The notes under the pieces are model-generated. The model saw only the letters and a list, made by a program, of their open reading frames with translations. It did not search any database and had not been told where the DNA came from. Made by a program: the position numbers and the translations under genes. Shown here piece by piece: positions 1 through 7,218 of a DNA stretch of 7,714 nucleotides (positions within the stretch are counted from its first letter, which is position 1; every line of letters begins with the position of its first letter). The DNA comes from an uncultured Prevotella sp. (lineage in GTDB: Bacteria > Bacteroidota > Bacteroidia > Bacteroidales > Bacteroidaceae), in contig CAAGLS010000222.1 in assembly GCA_900770845.1 (NCBI GenBank), forward strand, positions 1 to 7,714, written 5' to 3'.

Positions 1-130
1 ACCCTCTGGCAATGCTACTTTATCTGTTTTGGTGGTGCTAATTACTTTAAAGTACAAACTTCCCCCTACCCACAAGCACTATAATGCTGCAGGCAGGGAT
101 GAAATTACCCGAAGCGCGCAAACTACACCC

Positions 131-213
131 TGTCAGCTATTGTTGTGTGTCAGCTGTTCTATTGTTGTGTGTCAGCTGTTCTATTGTTGTGTGTCAACTG
201 TTCTATTGTTGTG
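131..213. repeat. 22-bp tandem repeat array (3 full units plus one shortened unit)
   Basis: Three consecutive 22-bp units lie at 148-169, 170-191 and 192-213. The first two are identical and the third differs by one G-to-A change (CAGCTG becomes CAACTG). They are preceded by a 17-bp unit at 131-147 that matches but lacks the internal GTTCT. Across the unit junctions the decamer TTGTGTGTCA occurs at 143, 165 and 187, exactly 22 bp apart, and the variant TTGTGTGACA follows in phase at 209. The 22-bp period is about two turns of B-DNA, so the copies would face the same side of the helix. The units do not keep a sensible reading frame, so I treat the array as non-coding. Its role is unknown: it could be a cooperative protein-binding array or simply a slippage-prone tandem repeat. 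Confidence 0.9.
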
Positions 214-230
214 TGACAGTTGTCACACAA
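209..230. promoter_or_regulatory. Perfect palindrome ending the repeat array, possible operator
   Basis: The arms TTGTGTGACA (209-218) and TGTCACACAA (221-230) are exact reverse complements separated by GT. The left arm is the fourth in-phase copy of the decamer that repeats every 22 bp upstream, so this is a direct-repeat array closing with one inverted copy. A 2-base centre is poor for an RNA hairpin but typical of a site bound by a dimeric protein. No T-run follows, which argues against a terminator. It lies about 200 bases upstream of the regulator's promoter, too far for simple blockage of that promoter. The protein that binds it, if any, is unknown. Confidence 0.5.
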
Positions 231-422
231 GTTTGGTTGCCCGTGCCGTGCCGCCATCCACCACCCCAAGGACGGGCTGAGAACCATGCCAATGGCGCGT
301 GGAGCGGCAGCAAGCCCTAAACGCCCTCCACCACCCGAGCAGGATTGCGCCGCCAAGGATGCGCCAATATGGCAACGCGGGGCAAGAAACCAACTTAAAT
401 CACTATTTTCTATCGTTTTGTC

Positions 423-453
423 TTTGTCATCTGAAATAAAAAGCTTAAATTTG
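423..453 (+). promoter_or_regulatory. Bacteroidota-type promoter for the TetR gene
   Basis: TTTG at 423-426 and TAAATTTG at 446-453 match the primary sigma-factor consensus of Bacteroidota (TTTG near -33 and TAnnTTTG near -7), with a 19-base gap. Transcription would be expected to start a few bases after 453, giving a leader of roughly 40 bases before the ATG at 503. The leader contains AAAGG at 487-491, 11 bases before the start codon. That is a weak Shine-Dalgarno-like match, which is ordinary in this phylum. Confidence 0.65.
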
Positions 454-475
454 CACACACAAACACCAATGTGCA
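452..475. promoter_or_regulatory. Dyad at the TetR gene's transcription start, candidate operator
   Basis: TGCACA (452-457) and TGTGCA (470-475) form a perfect inverted repeat with a 12-base spacer. The left arm overlaps the last two bases of the -7 element and the spacer covers the expected transcription start, where a bound repressor would block RNA polymerase. TetR-family regulators commonly bind dyads next to their own gene, so autoregulation by the protein encoded at 503-1090 is a natural inference. The arms are only six bases long, so chance is possible. Confidence 0.35.
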
Positions 476-502
476 TTTTTTAATCTAAAGGCTGGGTAGT
501 TT

Positions 503-1090
503 ATGTCAATATCAAAGACGAGACAGAAATTAGTGGACGTGGCGCGTCAGTTGTTTGCGAAAAACGGGCTGGCGGGCACCACTATGAACGACATCGCAGT
601 TGCCTCTGGCAAAGGACGTCGAACCCTCTACACCTATTTTAATAGGAAGGAGGACGTTTACTATGCCGTGATAGAATCTGAACTGGAACGCCTCAGCGAC
701 AAATTGGACGAGGTGGCGGCCAAGAAGATACGCCCGCAGGACAAGATCATCGAGCTCATCTACACACACCTGAGCATGATCCGCGAGACGGTGGTCAGGA
801 ACGGCAACCTGCGCGCCGAGTTCTTCCGCAACATTTGGACGGTGGAAAAGGTGCGCAAGAACTTCGACGAGGACGAGATAGAGATCCTCCGCAAGGTCTA
901 TGCCGAGGGAAAGGCCGACGGCGAGTTCGACATCGAGGACGTGGACCTCGTGGCCGACATCACCCACTATTGCATCAAAGGCCTTGAGGTGCCCTTCATC
1001 TACGGCCGCCTGGGCCATGGGCTGACCGAGGAGGCCAGCAAGCCCCTCGTGACGAAAGTGGTGTATGGCGCATTGGGAAAAAGACGCTAA
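503..1090 (+). CDS. TetR/AcrR-family transcriptional regulator
   Basis: This 195-residue protein has the length and layout of a TetR-family repressor, which binds DNA as a dimer and lets go when a small molecule enters its C-terminal domain. Helix 1 is near residues 5-21 (RQKLVDVARQLFAKNG). The helix-turn-helix covers about residues 26-46, with TTMNDIAVASG, the recognition-helix region GRRTLYTYF, and the usual KEDVY at 49-53. The remainder (about 55-195) is helical and charged, with no ligand signature I recognise, so the inducer is unknown. The ATG at 503 is the only start that keeps helix 1 complete; the next Met is residue 28, inside the HTH. It lies 60 bases before fabG on the same strand, so control of fabG and the genes after it is plausible (compare TetR-family FabR, which controls fatty-acid genes in E. 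coli). That target is inference. The family call is very secure. Confidence 0.93.
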   Translation: MSISKTRQKLVDVARQLFAKNGLAGTTMNDIAVASGKGRRTLYTYFNRKEDVYYAVIESELERLSDKLDEVAAKKIRPQDKIIELIYTHLSMIRETVVRNGNLRAEFFRNIWTVEKVRKNFDEDEIEILRKVYAEGKADGEFDIEDVDLVADITHYCIKGLEVPFIYGRLGHGLTEEASKPLVTKVVYGALGKRR

Positions 1091-1150
1091 AATATACTAA
1101 CAAGGATTTTTATTCGTTTACACAACAAGAACATTAAATATTTAGGATCA

Positions 1151-1903
1151 ATGAAATTACTGGAAGGCAAGACCGCACTCATCACTGGCGCGGCACGCGG
1201 TATCGGCAAGGCCATCGCGTTGAAGTTCGCTTCTGAGGGAGCCAACATAGCATTTACAGATCTTTTCATCGACGAGGAGCACGGCGGCCTCGCCACCGAG
1301 CGTGAAATCGCAGCCTTGGGCGTCAAGGCCAAAGGCTACGCCAGCAACGCCGCCGACTTTGCCCAGACCGAGGAGGTGGTGAAGAAGGTGCAGGAGGACT
1401 TCGGCTCCATCGACATTCTCGTCAACAACGCCGGCATCACCAAGGACGGCCTGATGCTGAAGATGACGGAGCAGCAGTGGGACGCCGTGATCGCCGTCAA
1501 CCTGAAGAGCGCCTTCAACTTCATCCACGCCTGCACCCCCATCATGATGCACCAGCGCGGAGGCTCCATCATCAACATGTCGTCGGTGGTGGGCGTGCAT
1601 GGCAACGCCGGCCAGTGCAACTACTCCGCCTCCAAGGCGGGCCTCATCGCCCTTGCCAAGAGCATCGGCCAGGAGATTGGCCGCCGCGGCGTGCGCGCCA
1701 ACGCCATAGCCCCGGGCTTCATCGACACCGCCATGACCCAGTCGCTGCCTGAGAACATCCGCAAGGAATGGGTCGACCGCATCCCGCTGCGCCGCGCCGG
1801 AAAGGTGGAGGACATCGCCAACGTGGCCCTGTTCCTTGCCTCCGACCTCTCAAGCTACGTCTCCGGCCAGGTCATCCAGGTGGATGGCGGCATGAACATG
1901 TAA
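1151..1903 (+). CDS. fabG: 3-oxoacyl-[acyl-carrier-protein] reductase FabG
   Basis: FabG reduces 3-oxoacyl-ACP to 3-hydroxyacyl-ACP, the first reduction of each cycle of type II fatty-acid synthesis in the cytoplasm. The 250 residues match the family's length. All short-chain dehydrogenase landmarks are visible: TGAARGIG at 12-19 (cofactor loop), NNAG at 92-95, and the catalytic set Asn117, Ser145, Tyr158 and Lys162 (YSASK). PG follows at 188-189, and the protein ends in the typical SGQVIQVDGG. Asp37, at the end of the second beta strand, is the position where an acidic residue usually favours NADH over NADPH. The start is ATG with AGGA three bases upstream. The 60-base gap before the gene is AT-rich, but I find no good promoter match there. 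Read-through from the TetR gene, or a weak promoter of its own, are both possible. The next gene begins six bases after the stop. Another SDR enzyme of similar fold is the only real alternative. Confidence 0.92.
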   Translation: MKLLEGKTALITGAARGIGKAIALKFASEGANIAFTDLFIDEEHGGLATEREIAALGVKAKGYASNAADFAQTEEVVKKVQEDFGSIDILVNNAGITKDGLMLKMTEQQWDAVIAVNLKSAFNFIHACTPIMMHQRGGSIINMSSVVGVHGNAGQCNYSASKAGLIALAKSIGQEIGRRGVRANAIAPGFIDTAMTQSLPENIRKEWVDRIPLRRAGKVEDIANVALFLASDLSSYVSGQVIQVDGGMNM

Positions 1904-1909
1904 GCCAAC

Positions 1910-2596
1910 GTGAAGGTCACCTACGAGGACAACCACATCATCATCGTCTACAAAGAGGCTGGCGAAATCGTCCAGGGCGACAAGACGGGCGACGAGCCCC
2001 TCTCTGAGAAGGTGAAGGAGTATATCAAGGAGAAGTACCACAAGCCGGGAAACGTCTTTCTCGGCGTGGTGCATCGCCTTGATCGGCCTGTGGCCGGGCT
2101 GGTGGTGTTCGCACGCACGTCGAAAGCCCTGTCGCGGCTCAACGACATGTTCCGCAAGGGCGAAGTGCACAAGACCTACTGGGCCATCACGCACGAGGCT
2201 CCCCCGCAGCCCGAAGCCCTGCTCGAGCACTGGCTGGTGCGCAACGAGAAGCAGAACAAGAGCTACGCCTACGACCACGAGGTGGCGGGCAGCAAACTGG
2301 CACGCCTCTCCTACAAAGTCATCGGCCGCAGCCAGAACTACACGCTCCTGCAGGTGACCCTGCTCACAGGCCGCCACCACCAGATCCGCTGCCAGCTGGC
2401 CCACATCGGCTGCCCCATACGGGGCGATCTGAAATACGGGGCCCGGCGCAGCAACCCCGACGGCAGCATATCCCTGCTGGCCCGCCACATCGAGTTTGTT
2501 CATCCCGTGTCAAGACAGACACTCTCATTCTCCTCGCCCCTGCCCGCCGAACCCCTTTGGCAGGCGATGGGCGACGCCGCAAGACAACAAATATGA
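1910..2596 (+). CDS. RluA-family RNA pseudouridine synthase
   Basis: This enzyme isomerises specific uridines in RNA to pseudouridine. The 228 residues form a single catalytic domain with no N-terminal S4 RNA-binding domain. The catalytic motif HRLDRPVAG spans 55-63, with the nucleophile Asp58. Tyr90 lies in KTYWA, the RHHQIR motif is at 155-160, and GDLKYG follows. These establish the RluA family (PseudoU_synth_2). Whether the target is 23S rRNA or tRNA cannot be told from sequence. The start is GTG at 1910, six bases after the fabG stop and with no clear Shine-Dalgarno, so translation probably depends on ribosomes finishing fabG. There is no in-frame ATG before Met80, which would lie after the catalytic Asp, and the N-terminal YEDNHIIIVYK strand is a conserved family start. 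The TGA stop overlaps the tamB ATG (ATGA, 2593-2596). Confidence 0.9.
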   Translation: MKVTYEDNHIIIVYKEAGEIVQGDKTGDEPLSEKVKEYIKEKYHKPGNVFLGVVHRLDRPVAGLVVFARTSKALSRLNDMFRKGEVHKTYWAITHEAPPQPEALLEHWLVRNEKQNKSYAYDHEVAGSKLARLSYKVIGRSQNYTLLQVTLLTGRHHQIRCQLAHIGCPIRGDLKYGARRSNPDGSISLLARHIEFVHPVSRQTLSFSSPLPAEPLWQAMGDAARQQI

Positions 2597-5500
2597 AGAA
2601 AGCCCTAAAATGGGTTCTTATAGCCATTTTAGCGCCAATATTGTTCTTTTTGATATTGGCCGTGCTGCTTTACCTCCCTCCCGTACAGAACTGGGCCGTA
2701 AAGCACGTGGCGGCCTACGCCTCCAAGCAAACGGGAATGGAGATTTCCGTGGGCCACGTCAACTTGGAGTTTCCCTTGGACTTGGGCTTGGATGAGGTGA
2801 AGGCCATCCGGCAAAACGACTCCCTGCCCCAAGTGAAGGACACCGTGGCCGACATGGGCCACTTGGTGGCCGACGTGCAGCTGCTGCCCCTGCTGAGGAA
2901 AGAAATACAGATCGACGAGTTTGACATCCGCCGGCTGAAAGTCAACACCACCAACTTCATCCCCTCGGCGCGAATCAAGGCCAACGTGGGGCGGCTGAGA
3001 CTCCAAGCCCACGGCATCGACCTCGGCAGAGAGCATGTCTGCGTGGACAATGCCCTCCTGCAGGACGGCGACGTGGACATCGCCCTGAGCGACACCGTGC
3101 CTCCCGACACCACACCAAGCAAGAACTTCTGGAAGATAGACGTGGCGCAGATGAAGATCGACCGAACGCGCCTCGACCTGCATACGCCCGGCGACACCAT
3201 GGAGGTGAGGGCCGGAATGGGCGACGTAGCCCTCAAGGGCGCCCACCTCGACCTCCACAAGGGTCTTTACAGCGCCAGCCACATCGACTGGAGACAGGGT
3301 TCCGTCAACTACGACATGAACTTTGAGACCAAGCAAAAGGGGCTGGACTTCAACCACCTGGCCTTGGGTGGGCTGACGCTTGTGGCCGACTCGTTCAGCT
3401 ACTGCGACTCGCGCCTCGACATCATCCTGCGCGAATGCTCGTTCAGGGAGAAAAGCGGCCTCACCGTGGCGTCGCTCACCGGCCCCTTCGGCCTCGACAG
3501 CACGCGGCTGTGGCTGCCCCAGCTCTATCTGCGCACGCCGGAGTCGCAGCTCCGAGCGCAGGTTGGCATGGACATGAACGCCTTTGCCGACAAGAATCCC
3601 GGCCAGCTCAACCTCACCGTGCATGGCTATGTGGGCAAGCGCGACCTGATGCTGTTCATGCCCGGCGCGCCGGCCGCCATGCGCCGCCGTTGGCCCAACG
3701 CGCCGCTGCGCATCGACGGAGTGGTGAGGGGCAACATGCGGCGGGCCAACTTCGCCGGACTCAACGTGGCTCTCCCGTCGGCTTTCCGCTTCCACGCCAA
3801 TGGACACGTGGCCAATGTGCTGGATCCCAAGCGACTCGAAGCCAACATCGACTTGGATGCCACCACCTACAATCTCGACTTCATCACGGCCCTGCTCCCA
3901 TCCTCGCTCACCAACAGCGTGCGCATACCCGTGGGAATCGGCTTCAAGGGCAACGTCAACGTGAAAGGCTCGCTCTATGCCTCGCGCTTCAGGCTTACGG
4001 AGGGGGGCGGCTCGGTTGCCGGCAACGCCCGCTTCGACGCCGACCGCATGGCCTACGACGCCAACCTCGTGGCCCGACGGCTCCAGCTGCAGCATTTCCT
4101 CCCCGGAAAGGGGCTGTCGCCCTTCAGCGGCCACATCGTGGCCAAGGGCAACGGCACCGACCTCATGTCGCCCCGCACGAGGCTCGCCATGAACTTCAAC
4201 GTAGACGACTTCAACTATTCAGGCTACAGCCTGGCCCACATCGCCGGCAAGGCCCACATCGCCGGCGGACGACTGCAGGCCAGAATCGACAGCCGCAACA
4301 AACTGCTCAAGGGGGTCATCGGCCTCGACGCGCTGACCAACAGCCGGCTGATGCGCGGCACGCTTACACTCGACCTCGACCACATCAACCTCTACCACCT
4401 CAGGATGGCCGACAAGCCGCTGACGCTCGCCGGCTGCGGCCACATCGACTGGGCCTCAGACTTCAACCACTATTACAAGGTCAACGGCGCGTTGGGCGAC
4501 ATCATGTTCCGCGACAGCACCCACACCTACCGCCCCGACGACATGGTGTTCAACATCCTCTCGCGCAAAGACACCACCCACGCCGTGGTGGACTGCGGCG
4601 ACTTCCACCTCAACCTCAACGGGCGCGGGGGCTACGAGAGGCTGATGGCCCAGGCCGGAAACCTCGTGAAGGAGCTGCGCCGCCAATACGACGATCGCTA
4701 CATCGACCAGGGGCGGCTGCGCGCCCGCCTGCCGCTGGTGGACATCTATCTGATGAGCGGCAACAACAACATGTTTGTACGCGCGCTCAAGGCCTACGGC
4801 CTGGATTTGGGCAGCATCAACATGGACATGACCTCGTCGCCCATCACGGGACTCAACGGCAATCTCGAAATCAACAGGCTCGTGGTGGACTCCATGCAGC
4901 TCGACACCATCCGCCTGGCCATCCTGTCCGACTCGGCCGACATCCGCTACACGGCCCAAATCCGAAACAATGCCGACAACCCGCAATACGTCTTCAACTC
5001 GCTCTTCGATGGCGCCATCCATCCCAAGGGCTCCTATCTGCAAGGCCGCGTCTACGACCACAACAACCGCTTGGGCGTGCGCCTGGGCCTCTCGGCGGCG
5101 ATGGAGCAGAAGGGGCTGATGTTCCACTTCTATGGCGACGACCCGATATTGGGCTACAAGGAGTTCAAGGTGAACGACGACAACTACGTGTTCCTTGGCA
5201 ACGACCGGCGCGTGTCGGCCAACGTGAGCCTGCAGGCTTCCGACGGGCAGGGCGCGCAGCTTTACACCAACGACGAGGACTCCACCGCCCTGCAGGACAT
5301 CACGCTCAGCCTCCACAAGTTCGACTTGGAGAAGGTGTTGGCCGTGCTGCCCTACACGCCCAACGTGAAGGGTGTGATGGAGGGCGACTTCCACGCCGTG
5401 CAGACCGCCGACCAGCTCTCGGTGTCGAGCAGCGTCAACGTCAGCGACATGGTCTACGAGGGATGCCCAATGGGCAACATGGGGACGGAGTTTGTCTACA

Positions 5501-7218
5501 CGCCATCCAGCGATGGCACCCACAAGGTCAACGGCTTCCTCTACCACGACGGCGACGAGGTGGGCTATCTCGAAGGCTCCTACGACAACAAGGACGGCGG
5601 CATCCTCGACGCCACGCTCAAGGCCGAGCGGCTGCCGCTCCAGATCCTCAACGGCTTCATACCCGAGCAGCTCTTCGGCTTCCGCGGATGCACCGAGGGC
5701 AACCTCTCCATCAAGGGCAAGCTGTCCAGCCCCGACGTCAACGGCGAGCTGATCTTCGACTCATGCTATATCTTCAGCAAACCCTACGGCGTGGAGATGC
5801 GCTTCGCCGACGACCCCGTGCGCATCATAGGCAGCCACCTGCTGTTCGAGAACTTCGAGATGTTTGCCCACAACGACAGTCCACTCGAAATCTTGGGCAG
5901 CCTCGACTTCTCCAACACCAACAAGATGAGCCTCGACATGAAGATGCAGACCCGCAACTTCCTGCTCATCGACAGCAAGGAGAACGCACGCTCTGAGACC
6001 TACGGCCAGACCTACGTCAACTTCTTCGGCATGATGAGCGGCCCCGTGGAGGCTCTCCGCATGAGGGGCAAGCTCGACGTGTTGGGCTCCACCGACATGA
6101 CCTACGTGCTGCGCGACTCTCCCTTGTCGGCCGACAACGACATGGAGGACCTCGTGACGTTCACCTCGTTCAGCGACACCGTGGCCGAATCCATCGTAAA
6201 GCCGCCCCTGACGGGCTTCGACATGGACCTCGGCATCAACATCGACGAGGGGGCTCACGTGGTGTGCGCACTCGACGCCGAGCACACCAACTACATCGAC
6301 ATCGTGGGCGGAGGCGACCTGCGCATGCAGTACAACCCGTCGGACAACTTGCAGCTGCGCGGCAAGTACACCATCAGCTCAGGCGAGATGAAATACTCGC
6401 TGCCCGTGATTCCCCTGAAGACGTTCACCATCCAGGACGGCAGCTACCTGCAGTTCCAGGGCGACCCCATGAATCCCGCCCTCCACATCACGGCCACCGA
6501 GCGCGTCAAGGCCTCGGTGTCGGCCAACGGCAACAGCTCGCAGATGGTCAACTTCGACTGCGGAGTGGTGCTGTCGAAGACCTTGGAGGACATGGGCGTG
6601 CAATTCATTATCGACGCACCCGAGGACATGACCATCAGCAACCAGCTCAACACCATGTCGGTGGAGGAGCGGGGCAAGATAGCTGTGACGATGCTCACCA
6701 CGGGCATGTACCTCTCCGACGGCAACACCAGCCAGTTCTCGATGAACTCCGCACTGAGCTCATTCCTGCAGACACAGATCAACAACATCTCAGGCCGCGC
6801 CTTGCGCACGCTCGACCTGAGCTTCGGCGTTGACAACGCCACATCCAAGAGCGGGGCCATCCAGACCGACTACTCGTTCAAGTTCTCCAAGCGTTTCTGG
6901 AACAACCGCCTCAACATCCAGGTGGGCGGAAAGGTGTCGACGGGATCCGACGTGGACAACACAGACCAGACGTTTTTCAACAACGTGGTCTTCGACTACC
7001 GCCTCGACAAGAACAGCAGCAAGTATATCAAACTCTTCTACAACCGCGACAGCTACGACTGGCTCGAAGGCAACGTGGGCAAATATGGCGTGGGCTTCGT
7101 TTGGAAGCGCCGCCTGCGCCACTTCAAGGACCTCTTCCGCTTCAAGGACAAGGAGGAGGTGATGCCCATGATGAGGGACAGTGCGAACACAGCCGACAAA
7201 CCAACAGAAAAGCAATGA
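2593..7218 (+). CDS. tamB: Translocation/assembly module protein TamB
   Basis: TamB-family proteins are anchored in the inner membrane and cross the periplasm as a long lipid-lined beta structure. They work with an Omp85-family partner in outer-membrane protein assembly, and AsmA-like relatives have been implicated in moving phospholipid to the outer membrane. The 1541 residues fit the family. Residues 7-28 form one hydrophobic signal anchor after basic MKKALK. Next is an AsmA-like start (about 30-70), then a long beta-rich middle. From about residue 1020 lies the conserved TamB (DUF490) region, with EGNLSIKGKL, LRGKYTISSGEMKYSLP (about 1255) and EERGKIAVTMLTTGMYL (about 1357). The strand GVGFVW (1499-1504) is followed by a charged tail of 37 residues. 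I chose ATG 2593 because it puts the anchor at the N-terminus and overlaps the previous stop as ATGA; an in-frame TTG at 2557 would only add 12 arginine-rich residues. The stop overlaps the next ATG. Confidence 0.92.
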   Translation: MKKALKWVLIAILAPILFFLILAVLLYLPPVQNWAVKHVAAYASKQTGMEISVGHVNLEFPLDLGLDEVKAIRQNDSLPQVKDTVADMGHLVADVQLLPLLRKEIQIDEFDIRRLKVNTTNFIPSARIKANVGRLRLQAHGIDLGREHVCVDNALLQDGDVDIALSDTVPPDTTPSKNFWKIDVAQMKIDRTRLDLHTPGDTMEVRAGMGDVALKGAHLDLHKGLYSASHIDWRQGSVNYDMNFETKQKGLDFNHLALGGLTLVADSFSYCDSRLDIILRECSFREKSGLTVASLTGPFGLDSTRLWLPQLYLRTPESQLRAQVGMDMNAFADKNPGQLNLTVHGYVGKRDLMLFMPGAPAAMRRRWPNAPLRIDGVVRGNMRRANFAGLNVALPSAFRFHANGHVANVLDPKRLEANIDLDATTYNLDFITALLPSSLTNSVRIPVGIGFKGNVNVKGSLYASRFRLTEGGGSVAGNARFDADRMAYDANLVARRLQLQHFLPGKGLSPFSGHIVAKGNGTDLMSPRTRLAMNFNVDDFNYSGYSLAHIAGKAHIAGGRLQARIDSRNKLLKGVIGLDALTNSRLMRGTLTLDLDHINLYHLRMADKPLTLAGCGHIDWASDFNHYYKVNGALGDIMFRDSTHTYRPDDMVFNILSRKDTTHAVVDCGDFHLNLNGRGGYERLMAQAGNLVKELRRQYDDRYIDQGRLRARLPLVDIYLMSGNNNMFVRALKAYGLDLGSINMDMTSSPITGLNGNLEINRLVVDSMQLDTIRLAILSDSADIRYTAQIRNNADNPQYVFNSLFDGAIHPKGSYLQGRVYDHNNRLGVRLGLSAAMEQKGLMFHFYGDDPILGYKEFKVNDDNYVFLGNDRRVSANVSLQASDGQGAQLYTNDEDSTALQDITLSLHKFDLEKVLAVLPYTPNVKGVMEGDFHAVQTADQLSVSSSVNVSDMVYEGCPMGNMGTEFVYTPSSDGTHKVNGFLYHDGDEVGYLEGSYDNKDGGILDATLKAERLPLQILNGFIPEQLFGFRGCTEGNLSIKGKLSSPDVNGELIFDSCYIFSKPYGVEMRFADDPVRIIGSHLLFENFEMFAHNDSPLEILGSLDFSNTNKMSLDMKMQTRNFLLIDSKENARSETYGQTYVNFFGMMSGPVEALRMRGKLDVLGSTDMTYVLRDSPLSADNDMEDLVTFTSFSDTVAESIVKPPLTGFDMDLGINIDEGAHVVCALDAEHTNYIDIVGGGDLRMQYNPSDNLQLRGKYTISSGEMKYSLPVIPLKTFTIQDGSYLQFQGDPMNPALHITATERVKASVSANGNSSQMVNFDCGVVLSKTLEDMGVQFIIDAPEDMTISNQLNTMSVEERGKIAVTMLTTGMYLSDGNTSQFSMNSALSSFLQTQINNISGRALRTLDLSFGVDNATSKSGAIQTDYSFKFSKRFWNNRLNIQVGGKVSTGSDVDNTDQTFFNNVVFDYRLDKNSSKYIKLFYNRDSYDWLEGNVGKYGVGFVWKRRLRHFKDLFRFKDKEEVMPMMRDSANTADKPTEKQ

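Larger units (their letters stand above)
1..422. other. Non-coding upstream region, no convincing gene
   Basis: I see no credible gene here on either strand. The short open frames through it have low-complexity or arginine/proline-rich translations, no family resemblance and no good start context. The region has three parts. Bases 1-130 are mixed and include a 12-bp perfect palindrome, TACTTTAAAGTA, at 43-54; its left arm TACTTTA also occurs at 16-22. Bases 131-230 are the phased tandem array and palindrome listed separately. Bases 231-400 are GC-rich, with TCCACCACCC occurring twice (257-266 and 327-336) and a loose inverted similarity between 287-298 and 361-374. I saw no tRNA-like T-loop motif and no hairpin followed by a T-run. 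Any upstream gene lies outside the window. Confidence 0.6.

Noticed and set aside
80..85. TATAAT as a -10 promoter box.
   Set aside because: There is no -35 partner at a suitable distance, and the Bacteroidota housekeeping sigma factor uses a different consensus.
131..213. A CRISPR array.
   Set aside because: The units abut directly with no unique spacers, and no cas genes are present.
131..230. Iterons of a plasmid or element replication origin.
   Set aside because: The number and 22-bp length of the units would fit iterons, but no replication initiator gene, AT-rich melting region with DnaA boxes, or mobilisation gene is in the window, and the neighbours are ordinary chromosomal genes. 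The idea stays open only if a rep gene lies to the left.
209..230. A rho-independent terminator of an upstream gene.
   Set aside because: The centre of the palindrome is only 2 bases and no T-run follows on either strand.
287..374. A long-range hairpin between 287-298 and 361-374 suggesting a small RNA.
   Set aside because: Pairing is interrupted by bulges, the arms are short and the loop exceeds 60 bases. There is no promoter or terminator around it.
159..476. A minus-strand open frame of 105 codons across the repeat array, and + strand frames at 29-280, 84-320 and 220-483.
   Set aside because: Their translations are low-complexity through the tandem repeats, switch character abruptly and match no known family. 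They also overlap the array and the promoter.
1091..1150. A dedicated fabG promoter in the AT-rich gap, for example TAAATATT at 1135-1142.
   Set aside because: It matches only four of the six fixed positions of TAnnTTTG, and there is no TTTG at the required 19-21 base distance. A divergent promoter may exist, but the sequence alone does not support calling one.
2629..4134. A long antisense open frame (501 codons), with a similar one at 4456-5547.
   Set aside because: Both are exact antisense shadows of tamB, with the Val/His/Glu-rich composition typical of reading GC-rich genes backwards. No start context or family pattern supports them.
3435..5996. A very long open frame (853 codons) on the + strand in another frame inside tamB.
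   Set aside because: It lies wholly inside tamB, and its translation is a monotonous mix of Arg, Gln, His, Pro and Ala. This is what the G/C-rich third positions of tamB produce when read out of frame. No family resemblance is visible.
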